Shown: positions 1 through 9,879, counted from the stretch's first letter. The stretch: 64,000 bases of DNA from Bacteroidales bacterium UBA3653 (GCA_002373505.1 DFKE01000017.1:377297-441296); one strand, 5' to 3'. Numbers and translations are program-made. The notes: generated by a model not told the origin, from the letters alone.

Positions 1-1
1 G

Positions 2-1108
2 ATCCAGGATGAGTACATTGAAAAATATCTGGCAGAGAAAGAGTTGCATTTGTCTGCCACCCTTGATGCGGAGACGGCATACAAGGATGCGGAATATGTA
101 GTGATAGCCGCTCCGACAAACTATGACCCGCATCGCAATTATTTTGACACCTCGGCAGTAGAAAACGTGATCGAGACCGTTTTGCGAATCAATCCAGATG
201 CAATCATGGTGATCAAATCAACCGTTCCGGTAGGTTATACCGCTTCCGTCCGGGAGAAATATCATTGTGACAATATCCTTTTCTCGCCGGAGTTCCTGCG
301 CGAGAGCAAGGCACTGGAGGACAACCTGTACCCCAGCCGGATTATTGTAGGAACCGTATTGAGCGACGACAAGCTTGTGGAAAAAGCAAAGCAGTTTGCT
401 TCGCTATTGCAGGAAGGTGCGCTCAAAGAGCATATCGAGACGCGTATCATGGGTCTGACAGAAGCCGAAGCGGTCAAACTGTTCGCCAACACGTATCTGG
501 CACTCCGCGTAAGCTATTTCAACGAACTGGACACCTATGCGGAGATGAAAGGGCTCGACACGAAGGCAATTATCGACGGCGTTTGTCTTGACCCGCGTAT
601 CGGTACACACTACAACAACCCTTCTTTCGGCTACGGCGGTTACTGCCTTCCGAAAGACACCAAACAGTTATTGGCGAACTATCAAGACGTGCCGGAGAAT
701 CTGATTGAGGCGATTGTAGAGAGCAACCGGACGCGGAAGGATTTTATAGCCGACCGCGTACTAGCCATGGCCGGATACTATGATTATTATCAGCACGGCG
801 ATTTTGACCGCTCCAACGAGCATCCATGCGTCATCGGCGTTTACCGCCTGACGATGAAATCCAACAGCGACAATTTCCGCCAGAGCAGTATCCAAGGCAT
901 TATGAAACGCGTGAAAGCCAAAGGCGCACAAGTGATTATCTATGAGCCGACGTTAGAGAACGGAACGACGTTTTTCGGCAGCGAAGTAGTGAATAATCTT
1001 GAAGAATTCAAACTTCGCAGCCAAGCCATCATCGCCAACCGGTATGATGCGTGTCTGGACGACGTGAAAGAAAAAGTATATACAAGGGATATTTTCCGGA
1101 GAGATTAA
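2..1108 (+). CDS. ugd: UDP-glucose 6-dehydrogenase, 5'-truncated by window edge
   Basis: Cytosolic NAD-dependent enzyme oxidising UDP-glucose to UDP-glucuronate, a precursor for acidic polysaccharide sugars. The frame is open from base 2, so the start and the N-terminal Rossmann GxGxxG motif lie outside the window. Visible landmarks are STVPVGYT, FSPEFLRESKALEDNLYP and the active-site loop GYGGYCLPKDTKQL with the catalytic cysteine. The internal TTG at base 44 is not the true start. The sequence resembles the short E. coli Ugd class more than the UDP-ManNAc dehydrogenase WecC. It is followed by a heptamer tract and then the flippase gene, as the first visible member of a surface-polysaccharide operon. 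Confidence 0.93.
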   Translation: MQDEYIEKYLAEKELHLSATLDAETAYKDAEYVVIAAPTNYDPHRNYFDTSAVENVIETVLRINPDAIMVIKSTVPVGYTASVREKYHCDNILFSPEFLRESKALEDNLYPSRIIVGTVLSDDKLVEKAKQFASLLQEGALKEHIETRIMGLTEAEAVKLFANTYLALRVSYFNELDTYAEMKGLDTKAIIDGVCLDPRIGTHYNNPSFGYGGYCLPKDTKQLLANYQDVPENLIEAIVESNRTRKDFIADRVLAMAGYYDYYQHGDFDRSNEHPCVIGVYRLTMKSNSDNFRQSSIQGIMKRVKAKGAQVIIYEPTLENGTTFFGSEVVNNLEEFKLRSQAIIANRYDACLDDVKEKVYTRDIFRRD

Positions 1109-1111
1109 AAT

Positions 1112-1144
1112 AATTGAGAATTGAGAGTTGAGAATTGAGAGTTG
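1112..1144 (+). repeat. Heptamer tandem tract at the ugd/wzx junction
   Basis: About four and a half consecutive 7-bp units (AATTGAG, AATTGAG, AGTTGAG, AATTGAG, AGTTG). The last TTG (1142-1144) is the only plausible start of the flippase gene, and an in-frame TGA (1136-1138) from the preceding unit stands two codons upstream. Confidence 0.9.
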
Positions 1145-2497
1145 GCTGAGAAGGTAGAACATATCGGGAAAAAAGAGATAGCTTGGAGCTATATCGGCAC
1201 CGTCTTTATGATTGGAGCAGGAGTCATTCTGCTACCTTTCATCCTGAACAAGATGCCGCAAGAGACCGTAGGAATCTGGAACATCTTCCAGACCATTACG
1301 GCGCTTGTTCTGCTCCTTGATTTCGGTTTCCGTCCTACTTTTGCGCGCAACATCAGTTATATCTTCTCCGGTGTCAAGACCCTTCAGCGCGACGGCGTGC
1401 AGCATACCACGGAAGATGCGGCGGTTGATTACAGCCTGCTCAAAGGTACGCTCCTCGCCATGCGCCGTTTCTACCGATGGATGGCATTCGTTGTCTTCGG
1501 TTTGTTAGTTACTGCCGGAACTGCCTATTTCTACTATATCCTGCAGAAATACTCCGGCGACAGACAGGACGCCATGATTGCATGGGTGCTACTGATTGCC
1601 ATCAACTGCTATAACCTATACACTTTCTATTACGACGCGCTCCTGATGGGGAAAGGGTATGTGCGGCAGAACCAGCAGATCAATATTCTCGGACAGGCTA
1701 TTTACGTAGGATTAGCAATCGGGTTGATATATGCCGGTTTCGGACTGACCGCTATCGTAGGTTCGCAACTGATTTCGACAATCATCCGGCGCGTGTTGAG
1801 TTACCGTGTGTTCTTTACACAAGAGATGAAAAGCCGGTTAGCCGCTTCGGAAGTGCAGGAACCCAAAGACATTCTCAGAGCCATCAGCCCCAATGCAATC
1901 AAGATCGGTTTGACACAAGCAGGCGGATTTCTGGTAAACAAATCAGCCGTGCTGATCGGTTCTGCATTCTTGACACTGGAAGAAGTAGCCTGTTATGGCA
2001 TTACCTTGCAAGTGATGGATATACTGGCACGATGCGCTATGGTGTTCTACCAGTCGTACCTACCTAAGCTGGCGCAATGCCGGACGGAGAATGACTTAGC
2101 GGGACTGAGAAGGTATTACCTACTCTGCACAGGAAGCATGATAGCTGTATTTATAGCAGGTGGTGTAGCATGGGTGTTCCTCGGGAATTGGGCATTGGAC
2201 CTGATTCACAGCCAGACACACTTTCTACCGACCGCTATGCTATGCGTGATGCTTTTTATCGGTCTATTGGAACACAATCATGCCCAGTCGGCAGGATTTA
2301 TCATGGCGGATAACCGGATACCGTTCTTTATTCCGTCTCTGGCAAGCGGAGCGGCAACGGTTGTATTGCTATGGCTGTTCCTAAGTCCGTTGCAAATGGG
2401 TGTCTGGGGACTGATCTTAGCACCGGGTATCGCCCAACTGGCATACCAGAACTGGAAATGGCCGAGCGTGGTAATCAAAGAATTATGGGGAAAATGA
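1142..2497 (+). CDS. wzx: Wzx-like polysaccharide flippase
   Basis: Integral membrane protein of 451 aa with about a dozen hydrophobic segments, of the MATE/polysaccharide-exporter superfamily. It is expected to flip undecaprenyl-linked oligosaccharide across the inner membrane. The start is a TTG inside a heptamer tract: the next in-frame Met (residue 23) falls within the first transmembrane segment and an in-frame TGA lies two codons upstream. The stop overlaps the next start (ATGA). The family call rests on the hydrophobic profile and operon context rather than on a diagnostic motif, so Wzx versus another lipid-linked saccharide exporter is inference. Confidence 0.85.
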   Translation: MAEKVEHIGKKEIAWSYIGTVFMIGAGVILLPFILNKMPQETVGIWNIFQTITALVLLLDFGFRPTFARNISYIFSGVKTLQRDGVQHTTEDAAVDYSLLKGTLLAMRRFYRWMAFVVFGLLVTAGTAYFYYILQKYSGDRQDAMIAWVLLIAINCYNLYTFYYDALLMGKGYVRQNQQINILGQAIYVGLAIGLIYAGFGLTAIVGSQLISTIIRRVLSYRVFFTQEMKSRLAASEVQEPKDILRAISPNAIKIGLTQAGGFLVNKSAVLIGSAFLTLEEVACYGITLQVMDILARCAMVFYQSYLPKLAQCRTENDLAGLRRYYLLCTGSMIAVFIAGGVAWVFLGNWALDLIHSQTHFLPTAMLCVMLFIGLLEHNHAQSAGFIMADNRIPFFIPSLASGAATVVLLWLFLSPLQMGVWGLILAPGIAQLAYQNWKWPSVVIKELWGK

Positions 2498-3309
2498 AAG
2501 AGTTATCCGTTGTTATAGTAACCTATAATTCCGAACCGGATATCTACGGGTGTCTGGATGCGCTTTTTGCCCATAACGATATAGGCGATGCGTTGGAAAT
2601 CATCGTGGTAGATAATAACAGCCGCGATTTTACGCACCTGCGAGATGAGATTGCGCGGCTGTACGGCGAAAAAGTAATCGTGCTGAGCAATTCCCAAAAC
2701 GGCGGTTACGGTCAGGGAAACAACATCGGCATCCGTCATGCGACATCACCTGTTATCATGATCATGAATCCGGATGTGAGAATCATACAAATCTCGCTGA
2801 AAGACATTGTGGCACAATACCAAAAAGACGCAAATCTGGCGATATTAGGATTCAAACAAATCGTTAATATGGCAGGCAAAAGAGGCTCCTCTTTCTCGCT
2901 CTTAAATCATTATAATGGTTTCACACGGCTTATAGGAGGTATATTGGCAAACAGACTGGATTGTTTCTGCTGGAAGCACATGTATTTCTGCGGCGCGTGT
3001 TTTTGCGTGCGCAAAGCAATGTTTGAAAAAGCAGGACTATTCGACGAACATATATTCCTTTATGGCGAAGAGAACGATATTCATTACCGGATACACACCT
3101 CTTGTCCTAAAGCACACGATCTATACTGCAAAAGAAGTATATACCTGCATCCAACAGAAGACCGTCCTTATTCAGAGAAAGCCGTACAAATGCGCATTCA
3201 ATCCAACGAATATGTGATGCAACAACAAGGACGCGCAAAAGGCACCTATATCCGCAGCGAGGAAGAGAGAGTCACATGGGGGAAAAGATTATTCGGGAAT
3301 GCTAAATAG
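2494..3309 (+). CDS. Family 2 glycosyltransferase (WbbL/rhamnosyltransferase-like)
   Basis: Predicted inverting GT-A glycosyltransferase of 271 aa acting on the cytosolic face of the membrane. The N-terminal strand VVIVTYNS (residues 6-13), the VVDNNSRD nucleotide-binding turn, a metal-site-like NPDV (about 92-95) and the acceptor-side motif LYGEENDIHYR (about 190-199) are typical of the WbbL-like branch. The ATG at 2494 overlaps the flippase stop as ATGA. An upstream extension to 2371 exists but would overlap wzx by over 100 bp. The donor and acceptor sugars cannot be read from the sequence. Confidence 0.88.
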   Translation: MKELSVVIVTYNSEPDIYGCLDALFAHNDIGDALEIIVVDNNSRDFTHLRDEIARLYGEKVIVLSNSQNGGYGQGNNIGIRHATSPVIMIMNPDVRIIQISLKDIVAQYQKDANLAILGFKQIVNMAGKRGSSFSLLNHYNGFTRLIGGILANRLDCFCWKHMYFCGACFCVRKAMFEKAGLFDEHIFLYGEENDIHYRIHTSCPKAHDLYCKRSIYLHPTEDRPYSEKAVQMRIQSNEYVMQQQGRAKGTYIRSEEERVTWGKRLFGNAK

Positions 3310-4531
3310 AGAACGCATCATAGAACGCTTGCAATGGCTGATATTGCTGTTGTTATTTGCTTACGACGGGTTTACATACCTGCCGGAAGAGAGTAATTTC
3401 GCTCTAATAAAGAGCGCATATTATGTATTGATTTTCATTGCGTTCCTTTTTATTATTACCTTGCAGATGCGTTCAGGAAAAGTGGAGTTCAGACGCATAG
3501 GAAACCTTTCTTTTCTCATACAACTGTTCATTTGGCTATATTTCTTGCGGGTATATTATGATTTCATGATAACAGGCGTAAAACAAGAGATAGTAACCAA
3601 TCCTTTTGCAGCGGTATTCCTATATGCCAATGCGGCTATTGTACCATTCTACGGGTTCGCATTCTTCCGTTGGGAAGGAATGGATTTGCGCAAACTGAAT
3701 ACAGCCTTACTGTTCATTTTTCTGGCAATGGGAATGGTCAGTTTGTCCTATATTGTGACCGGTAAAGCATTGGAATACATCGGTTCAGATGGTCGTTTTA
3801 TGGGAAACGAGTCCATGGACACGATTGCCTTCGGCCATTTGGGCACCACCATTACCATCTTGGCACTGTCTTTGTTCTATCAGCGCGACATCCGGCTATG
3901 GCATAAACTGGTAAGCGCTTTTGCTATCGTTGTAGGTTTGTTCGTATCCATAGCAGCCGGTTCGCGCGGAGCTCTTGTTGCCCTCATTGTTTGCTTTATT
4001 GCCTATTTGTACATGAACGGGCACAAGATGAAAATCCTCATCGGATTGCCTGTCTTAGCAGGATTATTTATATTGCTTCTGCCTATATTGAATGACATAT
4101 TGATCTCCTATGACAACCAGGCTTTGGACCGCTTGTACAACTCTATCTACGATCCTAACAGCATGGAAGCTGGCGTGACCAGCGGACGGGATGTGCTATA
4201 CCAGCATGCCTTTGAGAATATATGGGAGAACCCATTTGTAGGTTCATCTCTTTTTATCAAAGGCGAATATGTACATAACAGCGTCTTGGAGGCCTTTTTA
4301 GGAACCGGTATTTTCGGCGGAGCACTCTTTGTTGTTATTATTATTAGCGTACTTATTTCTGCATTTCGGATGGGAGAACAGGACAAACGGTATCTTTTTG
4401 TTTCGCTGTTGTTTATCCAATATTTGACATACAGTCTGTTCTCGCGAACGCTTAGTATGCTGCCTTTGTTTTGGCTGTCGATGTATCTGGTATTATTTCT
4501 CTATGCACATAAAAACGACTTAACCATATGA
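3299..4531 (+). CDS. O-antigen polymerase/ligase-like membrane protein (Wzy-like)
   Basis: Polytopic membrane protein of 410 aa with roughly ten to twelve hydrophobic segments. It carries the SIAAGSRGALVAL segment common in Wzy/WaaL proteins and a large outward loop with ENPFVGSS and EYVHNSVLEAFLG, where polymerases and ligases carry their catalytic His and Arg residues. It is the only polymerase candidate in the visible operon and is expected to join repeat units in the periplasm. It overlaps the previous gene by 11 bp and the next by ATGA. Wzy and WaaL cannot be separated by eye; position among transferases favours Wzy. Confidence 0.8.
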   Translation: MLNRERIIERLQWLILLLLFAYDGFTYLPEESNFALIKSAYYVLIFIAFLFIITLQMRSGKVEFRRIGNLSFLIQLFIWLYFLRVYYDFMITGVKQEIVTNPFAAVFLYANAAIVPFYGFAFFRWEGMDLRKLNTALLFIFLAMGMVSLSYIVTGKALEYIGSDGRFMGNESMDTIAFGHLGTTITILALSLFYQRDIRLWHKLVSAFAIVVGLFVSIAAGSRGALVALIVCFIAYLYMNGHKMKILIGLPVLAGLFILLLPILNDILISYDNQALDRLYNSIYDPNSMEAGVTSGRDVLYQHAFENIWENPFVGSSLFIKGEYVHNSVLEAFLGTGIFGGALFVVIIISVLISAFRMGEQDKRYLFVSLLFIQYLTYSLFSRTLSMLPLFWLSMYLVLFLYAHKNDLTI

Positions 4532-5661
4532 AAATTCATATCCTGACATCTTGCTTCTATCCGGAGTTACACCCAAGGGCTTTCAGAGCCTTTGAGTTAG
4601 CACGTGCTTTTGCGCGTCAGGGAGATGATGTCCTTGTATCCGTTTTGACGCAGGTCAACGGGGTTGATTACAAGAAGATGCAGGAAGAGTATGGTTTTCG
4701 GGTAGATGTATTGGGAATATACCAACGGGAGATCGGCGAAACCGGACAAACGGGACTTTCTTTTAACTCTACCAATCCGGTTTTACAGCTCATGCACCGC
4801 TTGTTCCGCCTTGGTGTCGAGTACTTTCTTGCTGGCAACTTATTCCACCATGCACGAAAAATAGCAGACCATATAACCATCTCGGAAGATACCGATTTGT
4901 TTATTGCGCTCTCTACCCCATTTATGGATGTTTTAGCAGGCGCGTTGTATCGCAGAAAAAATGGCCTGAATAATACTATTTTTATTGCTGACAGCGGCGA
5001 TCCCTTCAGTGGCAGTCAGCAGACGAAACGGGCTATATATATGCGATGGCTGGAGAAATGGGTGTATCGGTTCTATGATTTCCTTACGATACCGACCGAA
5101 GGCGCTATTCCGGCATATAATAAAGTGATAGAGAGGGAGAAAATTCGTATTATCCCGCAGGGTTTTGATTTTGGAGCTACACCTATTCAAGAATATAAAA
5201 AGAATGCTGTCCCGACATTTGCTTACGCGGGTGTGTTCTATAAAGATATACGTAATCCAGAGTTTCTCTTGCACTACTTGGCAGAGCAAAAAATGGATTT
5301 TAGGTTTTATATTTACCTGCGGCATCAGGATGCGGAGACAGAGACCATTCTCAATCACTACAGACCCGCATTAGGGAAACGACTGATTGTAAAATATGGT
5401 ATCGAACGCAAACAATTGATCTGCGAACTAAGCACATACGATTTTCTGGTCAATGTAGGAAATAATAACAGTACTCAACTGCCATCCAAACTGATAGACT
5501 ATGGTATTACCCGGCGTCCGGTATTCCATTGCACAGCCGATCATTTTGACAAGAAGATGTGGGAAGAGTTTATGCAGGGCGATTTCCATCAGGCGCGAGA
5601 AATCGATATTGCTCCATACGCAATAGAAACTATTATAAAACAACTGAAGGCTCTACGATGA
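4528..5661 (+). CDS. Glycosyltransferase, GT-B fold (family 4-like)
   Basis: Predicted cytosolic transferase of 377 aa. The N-terminus (MKIHILTSCFYPELHPRAFR then a helix ELARAFARQGDDV) is the acceptor-domain Rossmann fold of family 4-like enzymes. The C-terminal half (from IRIIPQGFDF on) is the donor domain but lacks a clear E-x7-E motif, so it is a diverged member. The start overlaps the polymerase stop by ATGA and the stop overlaps the next start the same way. Sugar specificity is unknown. Confidence 0.75.
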   Translation: MKIHILTSCFYPELHPRAFRAFELARAFARQGDDVLVSVLTQVNGVDYKKMQEEYGFRVDVLGIYQREIGETGQTGLSFNSTNPVLQLMHRLFRLGVEYFLAGNLFHHARKIADHITISEDTDLFIALSTPFMDVLAGALYRRKNGLNNTIFIADSGDPFSGSQQTKRAIYMRWLEKWVYRFYDFLTIPTEGAIPAYNKVIEREKIRIIPQGFDFGATPIQEYKKNAVPTFAYAGVFYKDIRNPEFLLHYLAEQKMDFRFYIYLRHQDAETETILNHYRPALGKRLIVKYGIERKQLICELSTYDFLVNVGNNNSTQLPSKLIDYGITRRPVFHCTADHFDKKMWEEFMQGDFHQAREIDIAPYAIETIIKQLKALR

Positions 5662-6398
5662 AAAAGATACTAATTATATGTGTAACATACCATTCCGACA
5701 AGGAACTCCAAGCATTCATGGAGTCTGTTCATCGCGCAGCGGAACGTGTAGAGGGGAAAATGGAGGTTAATCTTCAAGTAGCAGATAACGGGAAAGAAAA
5801 CTTAGGTTACCTGGGCGGTGCGCTTCCTATATATAACAAGTACGCAAAGGAATACGACTACGTATCCATCTCGAATGTCGATCTGGAGTTAGCGCCCGAT
5901 TTCTTTGAGCAGTTGCTACGTGTCGACACAAAAGGTTTGGGATGGATTGCGCCGGATATCTACACCGCTAAGATCGACCGTCACGAGAACCCGTACATGC
6001 TCTATCGGCCGAGCAAACGCAATTTCCTTATCTGGAATATAATTTATAGCAGTATCTGGATATACAAGCTTTACCACAAATTATACGTCATCAAAAGCCA
6101 CAAGAAAAAGACATTATTCCAAACTTGCGACATCTATGCCGGACATGGATCGTTTATGCTATTTACCAAAGCCTTTGTACTAAACTATCCGGAACTGCAT
6201 TATCCGACATTCATGTACGGCGAAGAAATATATATGGCAGAACTGATAAAAAAATCCCAATTGAAAGTTCGTTATACCCCTACCCTGCATATCGCCAACA
6301 CAGGAAATATCAGTACCGGACTCATTCATCAAGATCGGAAATCTAAATGGAGTAAAGAGAGTTTGAATACAATAAGAAAAATGTTTTTTATAGCATGA
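5658..6398 (+). CDS. Family 2-like glycosyltransferase
   Basis: Protein of 246 aa. ILIICVTYHS at the N-terminus, QVADNGKENLGYLGGA and the acidic SNVDLELAPDFF correspond to the nucleotide-binding and metal-binding parts of a GT-A fold, with FMYGEEIYMAELI on the acceptor side. The ATG at 5658 overlaps the preceding stop (ATGA); a longer frame from 5559 would overlap that gene by 100 bp and is not preferred. One of four transferases in the operon; its linkage is unknown. Confidence 0.8.
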   Translation: MKKILIICVTYHSDKELQAFMESVHRAAERVEGKMEVNLQVADNGKENLGYLGGALPIYNKYAKEYDYVSISNVDLELAPDFFEQLLRVDTKGLGWIAPDIYTAKIDRHENPYMLYRPSKRNFLIWNIIYSSIWIYKLYHKLYVIKSHKKKTLFQTCDIYAGHGSFMLFTKAFVLNYPELHYPTFMYGEEIYMAELIKKSQLKVRYTPTLHIANTGNISTGLIHQDRKSKWSKESLNTIRKMFFIA

Positions 6399-7579
6399 AA
6401 CTATCTGTTATTACACAATATTACAAACCGGAAATGGGTGCACCTCAAAATCGATTGTATGAGATGTGCGCAGGTTTAAAGCAATTAGGAGCAGATGTAT
6501 CTGTTCTTACTGCTATGCCTAACTACCCGACGGGGAAAATTTTCGAGGAATATAAAGGTTGTTTCTCATGCGAGGAGATAGTAGATGATCTTCCCGTAAA
6601 GCGATATTGGCTCTACGCCTCTAATAGCAGAAAAGCCCTGCCGCGCATATGGAGTATGATATCTTTCTCCGTTACTATACTATGCAGTTTGCGTTATTTG
6701 AGAAAACGCAAGAATGACTTCATCGTTGTGGAGTCGCCCCCCCTTACTCTGGCAGTCTCTGCCTGGATATTAGCAAAATTATGCGGAGCTAAACTGATCA
6801 TGAACGTATCGGATTTATGGCCGTTATCTGCCAAAGAATTGGGAGCGATTAGTGGAGACGGAATGATTTACAAAACCCTTGCATGGCTGGAACGGTGGTT
6901 GTATGCTCATTCTACTGCATGTATTGGGCAGTCACAAGAAATAGTAGACTATATTGCTACACATGGCGCTAAGCAAACCTATCTCTTCCGTAACGGAGTT
7001 AATCCCGAACGGTTTAATGCCATCGGAACAGCAAAACCGAGCGATAAATTGCGCATCGTGTATGCCGGTCTGTTGGGCTATGCGCAAGGGATATTATCCA
7101 TATGTGAGCAAATTGATTTTGCTGTTTTGAATGCTGAATTCCATATATACGGAGCTGGAGGAGAACAAGAAGCAATAGAGCAATACATTACATCACACCC
7201 TAATAAAGGCATCTTCTATCATGGCAAAGTCAGCAGGGATGAGATTCCTGCCGTCTTGGCAAAACATGATTGCACACTCATTCCGCTGGTAAAAAATATC
7301 TATGGGGCAGTACCTTCTAAGATTTATGAATCTATGGCTGCAGGCTTGCCTATTTTATTTGCCGGAGAAGGAGAAGGAGCACGAATAGTGGTGGGAAACC
7401 AATTGGGATGGGTATCGGCTTCCAAAGACTATGCAACATTAACACAAAATATTCAGAAAGCAGTCATTAGAGAGGATAGAGAAACCATTCGAACACACTG
7501 TATTGAGTGTGCCCGGAATAAATTCAACCGTCCAAAACAGATAAGCAAATTATATGATTTTTTATCGCAATTAAATTAA
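6395..7579 (+). CDS. Family 4 glycosyltransferase (WcaI/WbuB-like)
   Basis: GT-B transferase of 394 aa. The N-terminus SVITQYYKPEMGAPQNRLYE and the segment TAMPNYPTGKIFEEYKG are characteristic of the WbuB/WcaI branch. The donor domain shows FRNGVNPERF and VPSKIYESMAAGLPILFA, the latter with the conserved donor-binding Glu. It is expected to add a sugar (often an N-acetylated one in this branch) to the growing lipid-linked unit. The start overlaps the previous stop by ATGA; six bases separate it from wecB. Confidence 0.88.
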   Translation: MKLSVITQYYKPEMGAPQNRLYEMCAGLKQLGADVSVLTAMPNYPTGKIFEEYKGCFSCEEIVDDLPVKRYWLYASNSRKALPRIWSMISFSVTILCSLRYLRKRKNDFIVVESPPLTLAVSAWILAKLCGAKLIMNVSDLWPLSAKELGAISGDGMIYKTLAWLERWLYAHSTACIGQSQEIVDYIATHGAKQTYLFRNGVNPERFNAIGTAKPSDKLRIVYAGLLGYAQGILSICEQIDFAVLNAEFHIYGAGGEQEAIEQYITSHPNKGIFYHGKVSRDEIPAVLAKHDCTLIPLVKNIYGAVPSKIYESMAAGLPILFAGEGEGARIVVGNQLGWVSASKDYATLTQNIQKAVIREDRETIRTHCIECARNKFNRPKQISKLYDFLSQLN

Positions 7580-7585
7580 TAAACT

Positions 7586-8677
7586 ATGCATATTACACTA
7601 ATTGCTGGAGCACGGCCTAATTTTATCAAGATTGCCCCTCTGATCCATGCGATCCAGCAGGCGCAGAAAGAAGGAAAAGAGATCGAATACCGTCTCGTTC
7701 ATACCGGGCAGCATTATGACAAGAACATGTCCGACACCTTTTTTGAGGAACTGAACATCCCTATGCCGGATGCCAATCTGGGTTGCGGAGGTGGTTCGCA
7801 AGCAGAACAAACCGCCGCTATCATGGTAGCTTTTGAGAAAGAGTTGCTCGCCCACCCGACGGATCTGGTATTGGTTGTAGGAGACGTGACATCCACGATG
7901 GCTTGTTCCATTGTAGCCAAGAAACTCAATACGAGAGTGACGCATGTAGAGGCGGGTATCAGGTCCTGGGATCTAACCATGCCGGAAGAGATCAACCGCA
8001 TGGTAACAGACTGTCTGGCGGATTTCTATTTCACTACATCGGAAGTAGCAAACCAAAATCTGCGCAATGCAGGAGTGACGGAGGAGAGAATCCATTTTGT
8101 AGGTAACGTAATGATTGACACGCTGCGGGCTAATGAGCATCGGTTTAACAAACCGGCTGTCTTTGACGACCTGCAGTTGCAGGAAGGAAAATACATCGTC
8201 ATGACCCTCCATCGTCCGGCAAACGTAGATGAGGCTGATAAACTGCGCAACCTCATTAATCAAATCACAAGTAACGTACAGAACGAACCTATCGTCTTCC
8301 CTATTCACCCCCGTACGGCACGTATTTTCAAGGACTTAGGTATCCATGCCGAAAACCTGTACACCATCGATCCGTTAGGATACCTGGAGTTTAACTACCT
8401 GGTAAAACATGCTCGTGCCGTAGTGACGGATTCAGGCGGCATTACAGAAGAGACCACGGTCATGGGGGTTCCCTGTATCACCCTGCGCGACAACACCGAG
8501 CGCCCGGAGACATGCACTATCGGCACCAACGAACTGATCGGTACGGATCCGAAAAATATCGCTCCGACATTGCAAACACTATATGCCGGGAAATGGAAGA
8601 AAGGTGCTATTCCACCGCTTTGGGACGGACATACCTCGGAACGGATTATAGAAATATTATTGCAGAAATACGTATGA
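7586..8677 (+). CDS. wecB: UDP-N-acetylglucosamine 2-epimerase (non-hydrolysing)
   Basis: Interconverts UDP-GlcNAc and UDP-ManNAc in the cytosol. The 363-aa protein is of usual length. It shows GARPNFIKIAPLI, VHTGQHYDKNMSD, VVGDVTSTMACS, HVEAGIRSWDLTMPEEINR, TLHRPANVDE, PIHPRT and the C-terminal substrate loop VTDSGGITEETTVMGVP. It overlaps the aminotransferase gene by ATGA. Its presence implies ManNAc or a derivative in the polymer; no UDP-ManNAc dehydrogenase is visible unless the first gene doubles for it. Confidence 0.96.
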   Translation: MHITLIAGARPNFIKIAPLIHAIQQAQKEGKEIEYRLVHTGQHYDKNMSDTFFEELNIPMPDANLGCGGGSQAEQTAAIMVAFEKELLAHPTDLVLVVGDVTSTMACSIVAKKLNTRVTHVEAGIRSWDLTMPEEINRMVTDCLADFYFTTSEVANQNLRNAGVTEERIHFVGNVMIDTLRANEHRFNKPAVFDDLQLQEGKYIVMTLHRPANVDEADKLRNLINQITSNVQNEPIVFPIHPRTARIFKDLGIHAENLYTIDPLGYLEFNYLVKHARAVVTDSGGITEETTVMGVPCITLRDNTERPETCTIGTNELIGTDPKNIAPTLQTLYAGKWKKGAIPPLWDGHTSERIIEILLQKYV

Positions 8678-9879
8678 AACGATATAATATCCCATTCTCT
8701 CCTCCTGATATGACGGAGGCGGAAGTAAATGAGGTGCGAGAGGCAATCCTATCCGGTTGGATCACTACAGGTCCAAGGACCAAAGAATTAGAACGACAGA
8801 TTGCTACTTACATCGGTACCGAGCGTGCGGTATGCCTCAACTCTGCTACGGCATGTATGGAAATGGCATTGCGGTTATTAGGCATAGGCGCAGGGGACGA
8901 GGTGATTGTTCCTGCATACACCTATACTGCTTCGGCTTCAGTCATAAATCATGTGGGGGCCAAGATTGTCTTTATTGATTCACAGAAAGACTCGCTGGAA
9001 ATGGATTATAACGCTGTAGAAGCCGCCATCAACAAGCGTACAAAAGCAATTATTCCGGTGGATTTGGCGGGTATCCCTTGCGACTACAAACGACTCTTTG
9101 AGATAGTAGAACGCAAGAAACAGCTTTTTGCTCCTACGTCTGAATTGCAGCGAAAGATAGGCCGAATAACCATCTGCGCCGATGCAGCACATGCCTTCGG
9201 GGCTTCATTGCATAACAGGACGGTGGGTTCCATTGCAGATTTCACCTCCTTCAGTTTCCATGCAGTGAAGAATTTCACCACCGCTGAAGGAGGAGCGCTT
9301 ACATGGAATATTCCTGGAGCAGATAACGAAGTATTATACCACCAGTTGCAACTCTATTCCCTCCATGGACAATCCAAAGATGCACTCGCCAAGACCCAAC
9401 TCGGTGGTTGGGAATACGATATTGTCGGTCCATGGTACAAATGCAATATGACCGATATCATGGCGGCGATCGGGCTCGTACAGATGAAGCGCTACCCTGC
9501 TCTCTTGGCACGCCGTCGCGAAATCATTGAGCGTTATGACACTGCCTTCAAGCCTTTAGGTATTGAGGTTTTGCCGCACTATACGGATTCGTATCTTTCA
9601 TCCGGTCACCTCTACTTAACCCGCATTCCGGGGGCTGACCTTGAGGCACGCCAGGAGATCATTGTGAAGATGGCTGAACGCGGGATTGCAACAAACGTCC
9701 ATTATAAACCCCTTCCGATGATGACTGCATACAAAGCATTGGGATTTGATATAAAGGACTATCCTAATGCGTATGCACACTTCGTCAACGAGATTACACT
9801 ACCGTTGCATACGCGTTTGACGGATGAAGAGATTGAATATATAATAGATAATTACACCGATATATTATCACACAGATGA
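8674..9879 (+). CDS. DegT/DnrJ/EryC1/StrS-family sugar aminotransferase
   Basis: PLP-dependent enzyme of 401 aa expected to transaminate a keto nucleotide-sugar to an amino sugar. Residues: CLNSATACMEMALR near 54-67, VIVPAYTYTASASV near 78-91, ADAAHAFGA near 169-177, and the PLP lysine in SFHAVKNFTTAEGG (about K199). The ATG at 8674 overlaps the wecB stop as ATGA; a longer frame from 8512 would lie deep inside wecB. It overlaps the next gene by ATGA. The matching 4,6-dehydratase is not in the window and may lie upstream. Confidence 0.92.
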   Translation: MKRYNIPFSPPDMTEAEVNEVREAILSGWITTGPRTKELERQIATYIGTERAVCLNSATACMEMALRLLGIGAGDEVIVPAYTYTASASVINHVGAKIVFIDSQKDSLEMDYNAVEAAINKRTKAIIPVDLAGIPCDYKRLFEIVERKKQLFAPTSELQRKIGRITICADAAHAFGASLHNRTVGSIADFTSFSFHAVKNFTTAEGGALTWNIPGADNEVLYHQLQLYSLHGQSKDALAKTQLGGWEYDIVGPWYKCNMTDIMAAIGLVQMKRYPALLARRREIIERYDTAFKPLGIEVLPHYTDSYLSSGHLYLTRIPGADLEARQEIIVKMAERGIATNVHYKPLPMMTAYKALGFDIKDYPNAYAHFVNEITLPLHTRLTDEEIEYIIDNYTDILSHR

